Assembly (NCBI GenBank): GCA_033239125.1 | Contig: BSWB01000006.1 | Coordinates: 118,652,242-118,716,241, forward strand | DNA length: 64,000 nt | From: Fagopyrum homotropicum | Taxonomy: Eukaryota > Streptophyta > Magnoliopsida > Caryophyllales > Polygonaceae | Reading direction: 5' to 3' | Shown: one piece after another, positions 46,920 through 57,268 of the stretch | Position numbering within the stretch: the stretch's first letter is position 1 | Layout: each line of letters opens with the position of its first letter | Notes under the pieces: generated by a model | The model's database searches: none | What the model was told of the DNA's origin: nothing | The model's input: the letters and a program-made list of their open reading frames with translations, nothing else | Made by a program: the position numbers and the translations under genes

Positions 46920-48042
46920 ATTGTGCATAAGTTTTGTTTTGAAGCCCAAAACAAAAGCTTGAAAGATTTGACACGTTCTTGCACTCCTGAAACAAGTCAT
47001 ATATCTTTTGGAGGAAAGGTTATAGTATTTGGTGGAGATTTTAGACAGATTTTGCTTGTTATTGTTGGAGGTAGCAGGAAGGATATTTCTTTTGCTGCTA
47101 TAAATTGATTTTATTTGTGGAAACATTAATTGCAAGGTCTTAAAATTGACAAAAATATGACAATATTAGATGCCCAAAGAGCAAAGGAATTTTCAGAGTC
47201 GATTTTACGAATAAGAGATGGTAAAGAAGGTGATGATGTGGATGGTGAGTCAATTGTGAAAATTCCTATTGATCTATTAATCACGGATGGAATCGATCCT
47301 TTAGATGTTATTATTCGTTCTACATATTCATTGTTGTGTAATAAATTATCTTCACCCGACTACTTTCGAGATAGAAAAATCCTAGCTCCTATAAATAAAA
47401 TAGTTGAAAAGGTGAACTGTCATATTATGGCTTTTATTCAAGGAGAGGAGACGATTTAGTTTTAAGTCCAGACTCTATCTGTCCTACAAAAGGTGGTGGA
47501 TCATATGACGAGAATATATATTCCAATGAGTTTCTAAACAATATCAAATGTTCTAGTTTTTCAAGTCATGAGCTAACTCTGAAGGTAGAAGTTCTTGTTT
47601 TATTGATGAGGAACATAACTCAATCTACTAGCTTGTGCAACAGAACTAGAGTCATTGTTGCCAAACTTGGACAACATATTATGTAAGCAAAGATCATTAC
47701 TGGGAATAATATAAATGATAAATTATTGAACAACAAATATCCATTTAGATTTTGAATGAGACAATTTCCTCTAATAATTTGTTTTACTATGACAATTATT
47801 AAAAGTCAAGGCCAATATCTCTCACATGTAGAACTATATATTCTGAGACTAATTTTTAATCATGAACAGATATACGTTGTTATTTCTAAGGTTACAAGTA
47901 GAGATGACTAGGAGATATTGATATGTGATGCTAAGGGAATCTTCATGATACTACAAACAATGTAGTATGCACATAGGTTTTCTAAAATATAAATTGTGGT
48001 ATGAAAAACATAGAATATTCATACTCATCCTCATGTATAAAC
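46920..48042 (+). pseudogene. Helitron helicase, right fragment
   Basis: Continues the left fragment in frame with IVHKFCFEAQ. Then come GGKVIVFGGDFRQIL (PIF1 helicase motif), a segment ending VNCHIM, and, after a shift near 47450, LSPDSI. The last helicase motif follows: RQFPLIICFTMTIIKSQGQ and VVISKVTSR. Stops at 47106-47108 and 47127-47129 and later ones break it. This helicase would unwind DNA during rolling-circle transposition. The copy is dead. Confidence 0.88.
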
Positions 48043-48113
48043 ATATACTTAAAATAGTTTTTTATACTCTAAGATAAGCGGTTAGTACAATCATCTCCTA
48101 TGAGACAATCGTC

Positions 48114-49201
48114 CTAGGAATCCTTTTGGATGAGGTCGTCCACTTCTGGGGTGGTCATGCACGAGAACAAGGGAGAGTCATCGCCTAGTTCCACTAATCT
48201 ATCAGCCACTATGTTGACATCCCTGTATACATGAAAACATCTAACACATGGGAACCACGAACTCATGTTAGCAATATTTGAGATTAAAAATTCAATTTCC
48301 CACGGAGGTTTCCAAATATTTTTGATTGAGTTCATAATTGTGAGATTGTCTCCTTCAATTTCAAGGTTAATGATGCCCAACTCAAAGGCTTTACTCAGAC
48401 CCTCCCTTAGCGCACATGCTTCAACATAGAGGACATTGGTGTTTTCACGTTGCCCATAGCCTAGACTAGTAGTTGAGGCCCCATGGTCCCTCATGATAAA
48501 TGCAAGTGCACAATTTCCATCGTTAAGTCTAGACCCATCAAAGTTGAGTTTGACGAAGTCTCTTTCCGGTTTTTTCCATGAGATGTTTTTTTATTTCCTT
48601 TTGTTCTCTGTTATGTTGGGTTTTTGTTTCTTCTCCTTCTTAGTTGCATCATTTCATGCTTTAATCTGGTTTTGAACTTTAAGGTCTATATTTTGTGGCT
48701 TATTGTTATTAAAGATGCATTGGTTTCTCACGAACAGACATTCCACCATGTGATTGACAACTCAGTTGTATCTATCGTCCAAATTTTCTCTCAGAAAGAG
48801 GAGAATATCTAGCATCGTAATGGATGAAAAATCAGCAATTTGTATAATGATTTATAGGTTTGTAATGTTATCTATTATGAAAGAGCATTTCAAGAACAAG
48901 TGTTTAGCACTTTCGAACGGGTGGTAGCAAAGAGGACAATGCATTGGTACTGCTACTTTTTGTTTTTACAAATTTTCCTTAGTTGGGAGCCAATTAATCA
49001 AAAGCTTCCATAGGAATTTTTTTACTTCCGGCATGATTTTCATATCCTAAATCCATACGTTGCTTTTGCCTGAAATCCTCCTTGTTCATGGATCAGTTTC
49101 ATTGTTGATTTTGTAGAGAACCATCCTTTATTGGATGGTGCTCTATAGAGTTTGTATGATATTTTGGAATTTGGTAGTTTATAGTTTAGGATATTTGTGA
49201 T
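48114..49201 (-). pseudogene. LINE ORF2, 3' part: zf-RVT and RNase H
   Basis: RNase H at about 48580-48114 reads FVKLNFDGSRLN, YVEACALREGL, IEGDNLTIMNSI and VNIVADRLVE, so its acidic residues are present. Upstream, about 49035-48890, lies a decayed zf-RVT region. It matches the other LINE (for example MNSIKNIWKPPWE against INSIKRMWKPPWE). Several stops in between. Confidence 0.85.
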
Positions 49202-49220
49202 GGTATTTGTAGGGCTGAGC

Positions 49221-52200
49221 ATATTACGGTTCGGTTCACCGAACTACATTTAATCGGTTCGGTTTGCGGTTCATAAGTTTTTGTTTTGCGGTTTGCGTCT
49301 CTGTTGATGAACCGAACCGCAAATTGCGGTTTGACCCCCAAAACCGCAACTATGCGTTTCATTAAAAAAAATTGACTAAGTGACTAATTGAGAAGGGAAA
49401 GGGAACAAGTCGTCAAGTCTCATTTTAGGTTTGGAGGTTTCCCTTTCGCCCCGAGTCCCCGATGGCCGACGCTTGAGTGTCTCAAGCCTCGCCGCCCAGT
49501 CGCCTCCTCCACCTCCTTGCCAGTCCATCCTAGTCACCACTCGTGTAACACCCCAAGTTCTAGGAACTCGAAGCGCTACGGGCTAGGACCGCACAATGGG
49601 TCCCGACCCTCAGAGTAGCAACAACAAATGGATCTTACAACAAGACACAAACGAATGAAAACCAAAACTCAAAATAAAATCAAAGGTTTAAACAAAAGAA
49701 AACACAAAAGCTCCGCAGCCGAGTTCAAAACAAAAGGGAAACAACAAAAAGAAACAAAAACCCGATCCCGTCCAACAAACGGATCTTACAACAAGACACA
49801 AACGAATGAAAACCAAAACTCAAAATAAAATCAAAGGTTTAAACAAAAGAAAACACAAAAGCTCCGCAGTCGAGTTCAAAACAAAAGGGAAACAACAAAA
49901 AGAAACAAAAACCCGATCCCGTCCTATAATGTACGGGAACCCCGGCTGACCACACCATCCGGATCACTCAGCAACATCCTGAAACTACGGAACATCTACA
50001 ACAACGGTATGAACTGTTAGCTAACATTCTAGATACTAGCAAGAGCGTAAAGGCACAAACACGCATAAGGTAAAGAAAACACATAGCATGCTTGCACTCA
50101 ACCGATTATTATCTTTCTTACAGTTATCCATTACTAATTCAACTTCTTTTGTCACACGAGAATCTCCCGAAACTTGCCTCCGCTTCCGTCTACCAATTGG
50201 AATAGATCAATACTATCCGTTACCTACGGGCCTGGGTTGTAAGAGCACATTCTAGCCTCCTGTAGAACTAGACAAGTAGTCACCGCCCGGTTATCAAACA
50301 CTTGGGCCAGTTAAGGTTATAAAGGGTGAATTATATTCCGGTTATTCGTTATAAACAATAATAAACAACACAATCAAGTCAATACAATCCAACTAATACG
50401 CGGAATGAAGCTAAGTAAGTCCAAGGGACTTACCTCACTCAAAGGTAACACAAAGGCTCAACAACAACTCAGAGAACACTCAAGAAAGCTAAGTTTGCCT
50501 TAAGAAAGGAGCAAGGAAAGCCTGTAAGAACAAGCATCACGGATCAGAAACGAAACAGTTGCTAGAAGTCTATAACTTCTTGTCTCAACGATCTCTAAAA
50601 GATCTACACAAGCTAAGGGCTCAAACTTAGTCTAACAACAACTCAGGGAACAAGGAACAACCACAAAGATCAAGGAAAAGATCGAGGAAAGCAAGGAACG
50701 AAGCAACTCACCAAAGACAGGAGTTACTACAGAGCAAACCGCAGGGGCGGTTGGACAGAGGCGCAGGGGCGGCACGTGACAGAGGCGTAGGGGCGGCACG
50801 TGACAGAGGCGCAGGGGCGGCTCTGTGCATATTACGGTTCGGTTCACCAAACTACATTTAATCGGTTCGGTTTGCGGTTCATAAGTTTTTGTTTTGCGGT
50901 TTGCGTCTCTGTTGATGAATCGAACCGCAAATTGCGGTTTGACCCACAAAACCGCAACTATGCATTTCATTAAAAAAATTGACTAAGTGACTAAATGAGA
51001 ATGGAAAGGGAACAAGTCGTCAAGTCTCATTTTTGGTTTGGAAGTTTCCCATTCGCCCCGAGTCCCCGATGGCCGACGCTTGAGTGTCTCAAGCCTTGCA
51101 GCCCAGTCGCCTCCTCTGCCTCCTTGCCAGTCCATCGTAGTCGCCACTTGTGTAACACCCCAAGTTCTAGGAACTTGAAGCGCTATGGGCTAGGACCGTA
51201 CAATGGGTCCCGACCCTCAGAGTAGCAACAACAAACAGATCTTACAACAAGACACAAACGAATGAAAACCAAAACTCAAAATAAAATCAAAGGTTTAAAC
51301 AAAAGAAAACACAAAAGCTCCGCAGCCGAGTTCAAAACAAAAGGGAAACAACAAAAAGAAACAAAAACCCGATCCCGTCCTATAATGTACGGGAACCCCG
51401 GCGGACCACACCATCCGGATCACTCAGCAGCATCTTGAACCTGTGGAACATCTACAACGACGGTATAAACCGTTAGCTAACATTCAAGATACTAGCAAGA
51501 GCGTAAAGGCACAAACACACATAAGGTAAAGAAAACATATAGCATGCTCACACTCAACCGGTTATTATCTTTCATTAAGGTTATCCATTACAAATTCAAC
51601 TTCTTTTGTCAAACGAGAATCTCTCGTAACTCGCCTCCGCTTCCGTCTACCAATAGGAATAGATCAGTACTATTCATTACCTACGGGCCTGGGTTGCAAG
51701 AGCACATTCTAGTCTCCTGTAGAACTAGACAAGTGGTCACCGCCCGATTATATTACACTTGGGCCAGTTAAGGGTAATAAAGGGTGAATCCTATTCCGGT
51801 TATCCATTATAAACATGATACACAACACAAGCAAGCCAATACAATCCAACTAATACGTGGAATGAAGCTAAGTAAGTCTAAGGGACTTACCTCACTCAAA
51901 GGTAACACAAAGGCTCATCAACAACTCAGAGAACACTCAAGAAAGCTAAGTTTGCCTCAGGAAAGGAGAAAGGAAAGCGTGTAAGAACAAGCATCACAGA
52001 TCAGAAACGAAACGGTTGCTAGAAGTCTATAACTTCTAGTCTCAACGATCTCTAAGAGATCTACACAAGCTAAGGGCTCAACCTTAGTCTAACAACAACT
52101 CAGGGAACAAGGAACAACCACAAGGTTCAAGGAAAAGAACGAGGAAAGCAAGGAAGGAAGCAACTCACCAAAGATGGGAGTTACTACAAAGCAAACCGCA

Positions 52201-52286
52201 GGGGCGGTTGGACAGAGGTGCAGGGGCGGCACGTGACAGAGGCGCAGGGGCGGTACGTGACAGAGGCGCAGGGGCGGCTCTGTGCA
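49221..52286. repeat. Tandem duplication of about 1.6 kb inside the hAT element
   Basis: 49221-50829 is repeated at 50830-52286: both start ATATTACGGTTCGGTTCACC and both contain the LTR start (49544 and 51151). The junction shares only GCA (GAGCA|TATT, CTGTGCA|GGCG), suggesting microhomology-mediated duplication after the LTR had inserted. The first copy also contains a 151-bp internal tandem duplication (GATCTTACAA at 49631 and 49782). Confidence 0.88.
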
Positions 52287-52891
52287 GGCGCGGGGGCGGA
52301 TCTTCGACAAAAGCTATTGTCGGGCTTCTCTTTGACAGAACTCACTGCAAGGGACACCAAAGCTCGAACCTTTGACTTCAACACGTCAAGACTCAACTCC
52401 AGAGAGCCTGAGAACAACAAAGGATCAACAACGGAACGCTCCACAAGAATCAAGGCTCAAACTTGATCCTTGGAGAAGAAGGAAAGAGAAACGAAGAGGA
52501 AAACGAACAGAAGAGAAGCAAGGTGCAGCAACACATGCACATGATGAAGAACAAGGGAGGAAGAACTTACACGTTCAGCAAGAACACAGGGGTAGGGATG
52601 TAGCACTCTAGGGTTGAAAAAGACGTAAGCGAGAACTGGGAAAAAGAGGAAAAGACTGGAATAAATAGGGACGGGATGGAAAGATAGACGGAAAGGCGTC
52701 TAGGGTTTAGAAAGAAGATCAAAAATCGGCCCATAAGATAGAATATCGAATATTCTATCTATGGAAGGAAGATAAAACGGACGAAAGAAAGATCGGGCGC
52801 GATCTTTCGTAAGCGCAGGGGCGGATCACCTCGACCGCGGGGGCGGCCTTCTTCACCGCGGGGGCGGTGAAGGCAAAACTGGGGTCTTTCA
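51151..52891 (+). mobile_element. Solo LTR of the TGTAACA family
   Basis: 1741 bp starting TGTAACACCCC and ending TCTTTCA, flanked by ACTTG (51146-51150 and 52892-52896). No internal retrotransposon sequence follows, so it is a solo LTR formed by LTR-LTR recombination. The partial copy at 49544-50829 belongs to the tandem duplication. GC-motif clusters lie at 52196-52302 and 52813-52868, with a weak TATA-like ATAAATAG at about 52660. Confidence 0.9.
52196..52302. repeat. CCGCAGGGGCGG motif cluster in the solo LTR
   Basis: Five copies of GCRGGGGCGG, three in units of about 24 bp (GACAGAGGCGCAGGGGCGG). The orientation is opposite to that in the solo LTR at 57269. Spurious PPLRLCHV open frames on the minus strand come from this array. 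Confidence 0.85.
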
Positions 52892-53459
52892 ACTTGCTAG
52901 AAGGTATCACTTATTCACTTCGTCATTTGTTATTCTCTTCTCATCTTTTGTTTGTCTTCTGCTGCTCAGTTTTTTGTCTTCCATTCTTCCGCAATCTTCC
53001 CTAATCAATGTTATCATCGATGTGTTGAATGATTTGAATTTGTTCTTCTCTTCTCAAGTTTTTTTTGTAGACTGCTCATTGTTGTATGTGTGGGCAAATC
53101 CTGAATCTGTTGATTTGTTCTTCTCTTCGTATTGCAAATCTGAATGTTCCTACGATAGTAGACTAGTATGTTAAGTTATGATATTGATTGTAGACTGCTC
53201 ATTTATGTTCTTCAGTTTTGCGGAGTGATAATATTGATTGTAGTTCAATTTTCTGGTAGACTGCTCATTTCTGCTCATTGTTGTATGTTCCTACAGTAGT
53301 AGACTAGTATGTTGTTGTTTGATTGTTTCAATATAGTTTCGTAGTTTGTACAGTCAATAAAGTTTTTTGAGTTTCTTCGATTGCATATGGTATGATTTTA
53401 TACTGTCAATAGAGTTTTTTTATGTTCTCTAATAGACTACTCATGGTGTTTTTGAATAG

Positions 53460-53723
53460 ATGTCGAGCTCCCAAGTACGAAGAGGAAAAATAAATAAATC
53501 TACCGCCAAAAGGATTCGATTATCTTCTCCAACCGCTTCTTCTTCGAATACATCAACAAATTCTTATCATTTTCAGGACGATGATGAGAATGAAGAAGAG
53601 ATGTTCCCTCCGTCAATGAACCTACCACCACCTAGTACTAGTGCACCAACTCCATCGGCACCAAGTACCGTTGCACCAACTCCACCGACACCAAGTGATG
53701 GTATTATCAATAGTTGGCGTTGA
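53460..53723 (+). pseudogene. Small ORF in the hAT element, possibly a transposase N-terminus
   Basis: An 87-codon frame with a basic start (SSQVRRGKINKSTAKRIR), then Ser-, acidic- and Pro/Thr-rich segments. It resembles the disordered leader that precedes the BED domain in some hAT transposases, but no BED finger follows. Assignment is a guess from position. Confidence 0.3.
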
Positions 53724-54045
53724 AAAGGGACCTATTATTGTTTGAAAAAACCATTGGTCTTTTTGGATTTTGTTGTTGTTTTGATTGATCAATGGTCTTA
53801 TTTTGCTTGTTGTCTTGTTGAATTTGTTGATAGGTGGTGGATCATGGAGTTGGAGCTTTAGTGCATGATGGAATATGGACGAATCATGTCTTATTTTGGT
53901 CTTTTGGATGTTGACATGTTGTCATTGGTATTTTTGGATGTTGGCATGCTGTCATTGGTCTTTTTGGATGTTGGCATGTTGCCATTGATCTTTTTGGATG
54001 TTGACATGTACTCTCTATGACTATGTTTAGTATTTTGGAACCAAA

Positions 54046-54140
54046 TGTAACACCCCGAATCATCGGGACTCTACGGGTCGGGACCCATTGTGAGGTTTCC
54101 GCCCGTAGCGTCTTGAGTCCCGTGAAATCGGGGTGTTACA
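54046..54140. mobile_element. 95-bp LTR-like insertion with TG...CA ends
   Basis: Starts TGTAACACCCCGA and ends TCGGGGTGTTACA, and is flanked by CCAAA on both sides (54041-54045 and 54141-54145). The 5-bp duplication and the TG/CA ends point to retroviral-type integrase. The right arm reversed matches the first about 65 bp of the TGTAACA-family LTR (GGGTCGGGACCCATTGTG). The left arm is a shorter inverted copy. Confidence 0.8.
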
Positions 54141-54294
54141 CCAAACCTCTACCAAACCTAAAAAACCTCCAAACCGCAAAACCGCAAAATACGGTTCATT
54201 TGCAGTTCAAACCGCAACTATGCGGTTCACATTTTCTGGGATTGCGGTTCGGTTCGGTTGCGGTTTTAAACCGATGCTCAACTCTAGGTATGTG

Positions 54295-55688
54295 GTGGGG
54301 GAATAAATCCTAGCCTTTGGAGAAGTTTATTATGACTCTAGTTAACGTCTTCTATATAGGACCATACTAACTGTTAATAAGATTTTGATCTTGAACTAGC
54401 CTTCCAAAGGCAGTTCTGCAAGCCAATTATCTTTCCAAATTAATGATATTGCCATCTCCTATATTCCAATGAAAACCAAGTTCGAAATCTATTCTTAGGT
54501 GTATCACTCTTTTCCATTGACATGAGGTGTTATTCCCCGTTTATACTCACCGGAAGAGCGCCTTCTAGGTATTTTTCATTTATTATTTTAACCCATATAT
54601 TGTCGGATTTAGCCAATATTTTCAAAGTAGCTTCATTTGTTAGAACTTATTCATATCTTTTGATTTTCCAATACTGATTCTTCCTGCTTGTTTTGGTCTA
54701 CAAACCTTGTCTTAACTAATAAGTGGGTTGTAGATTGTACCTTTATTCCGGAAAAAGTACGGTTAATTTGGTCTAGTTCTTTGTGAATGCTTGTGGGGAG
54801 GTAAAAGCTCTGAATTATGTAGCATTTAGGGTAGCTTTTATTAGAATTGTTCTACCTTATAGGGAGAGCGTAGACGCTTTCCATTTGGACAATTGTTGAT
54901 GAGATTTTGTTATGATGTGTTCAAAGTTATTCATGTTTACCCTCCCATTAATGATTGGACAATCTAGGTAATTATCTAAACTATTTGTCATTGTTATCCC
55001 CAACTTATATTGAATATCTCTCTACATTAGTATCAACATTCATTGTTGTTTGGAAAGATAATTTCTAGAAATTAACTTTTTGGCCTGAAATACTACAATA
55101 TTCGTTTAGAGTACTTATTATTAGGTTACTAGCTATTTCGCTTGCTTTTGTAAAGAAAATAATAATATCATCTGTAAAGACTAGGAAAGGTATTATTGTG
55201 CCCCCTCTAGCAATTGGACACGCAATTAGTTTTCGATTTTGATTACTTATTTTTTGGATATTTCTAGCAAGAACTTCCACTCTCACATTTAAGAGCATTG
55301 GTGTTATTGGATCTCCTTGACACATACCCCTTCCTAGACGGATCAAGTTGGTAGGATTATCATGTATTAGGATTGAGTAAGATATTGAAGATATGCATTT
55401 CTCAATCCAAACTATAAATCTGGAACAAAACCCGAAATTAGGGAGGACATTTAAGATAAATGGCCATTCAACTCTGTTATATGTTTTTTTCCATATCGTG
55501 ATTTAGGGTCATATAGTCCTCCTTTCCTTTTTTTTTGATTCGAAACCATGGAAGATTTCATGTGCAATGAGAATATTATCATGTATTGATCTATTATGGG
55601 TAAAGGCTCCTTGAAGAGGACGGATTGATTTGGGTATGATAGCCTTCAATCTTTTTGCTAAGATTTCTGCTATTATTTTATACATGGT
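54295..55688 (-). pseudogene. LINE ORF2, RT part
   Basis: Minus strand from 55688: IIAEILAKRLKAIIPKS, then GRGMCQGDPITPMLLN, then a degenerate palm TDDIIIF (about 55165) in place of the usual FADD, then STLNEYCSISGQKV and decayed thumb sequence. It has multiple stops and shifts and is more decayed than the LINE at 5832. Confidence 0.85.
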
Positions 55689-55702
55689 ATATACTTAAAA
55701 TA

Positions 55703-55908
55703 TGATAGCCTTCCGGTGGTCTGGCGAAGACATCTTGATTATTTGTAAAACGTTCTTATATATGTCATTTTGTCGTCAGTTATTAGAATTAATAATATTT
55801 AATTTTTCAAATTTAATATATGCCGTGTGCTAGACAATATTGTATTAATATTTTTGATCATCTTAAAAAATTAGAGCAAATCCGTGCAAGGCATGAACAA
55901 TGCGCTAG
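55703..55908 (+). mobile_element. Helitron 3' end
   Basis: After the LINE, the Helitron sequence resumes and ends with a hairpin (CCGTGC, loop, GCATG with one wobble, 55882-55894), eleven bases, then CTAG (55905-55908) followed by T. This matches the Helitron rule of hairpin, CTRR, and insertion before T. Together with helicase fragments on the same strand it suggests one Helitron. Confidence 0.65.
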
Positions 55909-56728
55909 TTTATATTAAAAACTTTAAAAATTATAATAATTTGTTATTTTATATTTTTTTATTTATATATGTAGATCTCAAATAAAATTCTATTAATCTT
56001 TTTGCTTTTATGTTTGTATTTATAATTCATATGCTGTATCTGATGTAATTATGCTTATTATATTGATAATATGATATGAACCATTTTATACATATCCCTT
56101 TTAAAATAATGTGGATACTCATTTGAAGTTAATGGTATAATTTTCATTTCATTTGTGTACTTATTTCTTTTATAATTAGTTGTAAATGACTTAGAATTCA
56201 CTACTCGTATAGTCATATTCATTTATATTAAGCATCATATGTTTTTTTTGTTCTCTGCACATATGTATTTTACTTCTTTGCCCATATTCACCCATTTAAC
56301 TTACTCTTCGTATGCCTTTCTTTGTATTCATATTTTTTCTCAAATGTTTTATATTTAATTTAACATATTATAAAATTTTAATTGAAGATATGATTTTTCT
56401 CTGTTTGTACATATTCTTTTTATTTTCTTGTACCTACGTTCTTAAATTGTCCATTTATATATTTGTTCTCAAATTGTAATTGTTTTTGTAAGCAACACAT
56501 GAGTCATACAAAAGAAAGATAGATTCTATTGTTTAGTTTGCACATATGTTTTAAAATTTGAGAATCATATGTTGCTCTACACTACGTATATTCTATTTGC
56601 TTATATATATTAGTGTATTTATATTTGTGGAGATTATCCTTGTAATTCAGATACACTATATCCTTTATTCTTTATTCATTATGTATAATGAAGTGCAGTA
56701 GAGTCAGTGACTCATTCACTAAACAACA
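55909..56728 (+). repeat. AT-rich region ending in the 5' LTR of a copia element
   Basis: The end ...CTAAACAACA (to 56728) directly precedes a copia primer-binding site. The LTR start could not be located in this AT-rich stretch. No gene seen. Confidence 0.5.
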
Positions 56729-56740
56729 TGGTATCAACCT
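56729..56740 (+). other. Primer-binding site of a Ty1/copia element
   Basis: TGGTATCAACCT is close to the initiator-tRNA-Met site (TGGTATCAGAGC) used by copia elements and lies immediately after an LTR end in CA. Confidence 0.75.
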
Positions 56741-57268
56741 TAAACGACTAAAATTTTTTAACCGTCGAATGCTTCCTCCCCCACTCCGACCGCCTCCTCC
56801 CTCGGTCGTCCACTGTGCCACTTATGGCCGCCACACCAGCCGCTTATGATCGGCTACATCCCGCCCAAACCGTCAGTATTGACAAAATCTCATACCGCTT
56901 ACTCTCGATCTTAGGAAAGTTCACTACCACACATGATCGGAACTATTCTCCATCGTTGCCACCGATCATGAAGTCCTCTACCACATTGACAAATCGGACC
57001 GCCATGCTGGCCTTTTCGATGTCAAGTGGAAAGTATTGGATGCCATTGTATTGTCATGGATTTACGGCACCATCAAACCGAAGTCGACGGTGCATCAAGC
57101 ATGACTTCGTGTCAAAGATCTATTCCACGACAATGAAAGTGCTCGGGTTGTAGATCTCGAATATAATTTTATCAACACTCGCCTTGATTCATTCCCGAAT
57201 ATATCGGCTTATTGCTCTCACTTAAAGTCCATTGTCGATCAATTATCGGATGTCAACCACGAGGTTAG

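Larger units (their letters stand above)
49210..54286. mobile_element. Non-autonomous hAT-type element with nested insertions
   Basis: Ends TAGGGCTGAGCA (49210) and TGCTCAACTCTA (to 54286) are inverted repeats matching at 10 of 12. They are flanked by GGTATTTG (49202-49209) and GGTATGTG (54287-54294), an 8-bp duplication with one change. Subterminal regions are rich in GGTTCGGTT and TGCGGTTT repeats. Without the nested LTRs and duplication the element is short and lacks a transposase. Confidence 0.85.
48057..55688 (-). mobile_element. 5'-truncated L1-type LINE (minus), split by a hAT element
   Basis: ATATACTTAAAATA occurs perfectly at 48043-48056 and 55689-55702. The LINE lies between, with its short poly(A) (T-run 48058-48063) at the left and its 5' truncation at the right. 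It is inserted in Helitron sequence. The hAT element at 49210-54286 interrupts it. Confidence 0.93.

Noticed and set aside
50749..50826. Open frames with PPLRLCHV repeats (also 52218-52300)
   Set aside because: They are produced by the CCGCAGGGGCGG motif array in an LTR. No start context or wider frame supports them.
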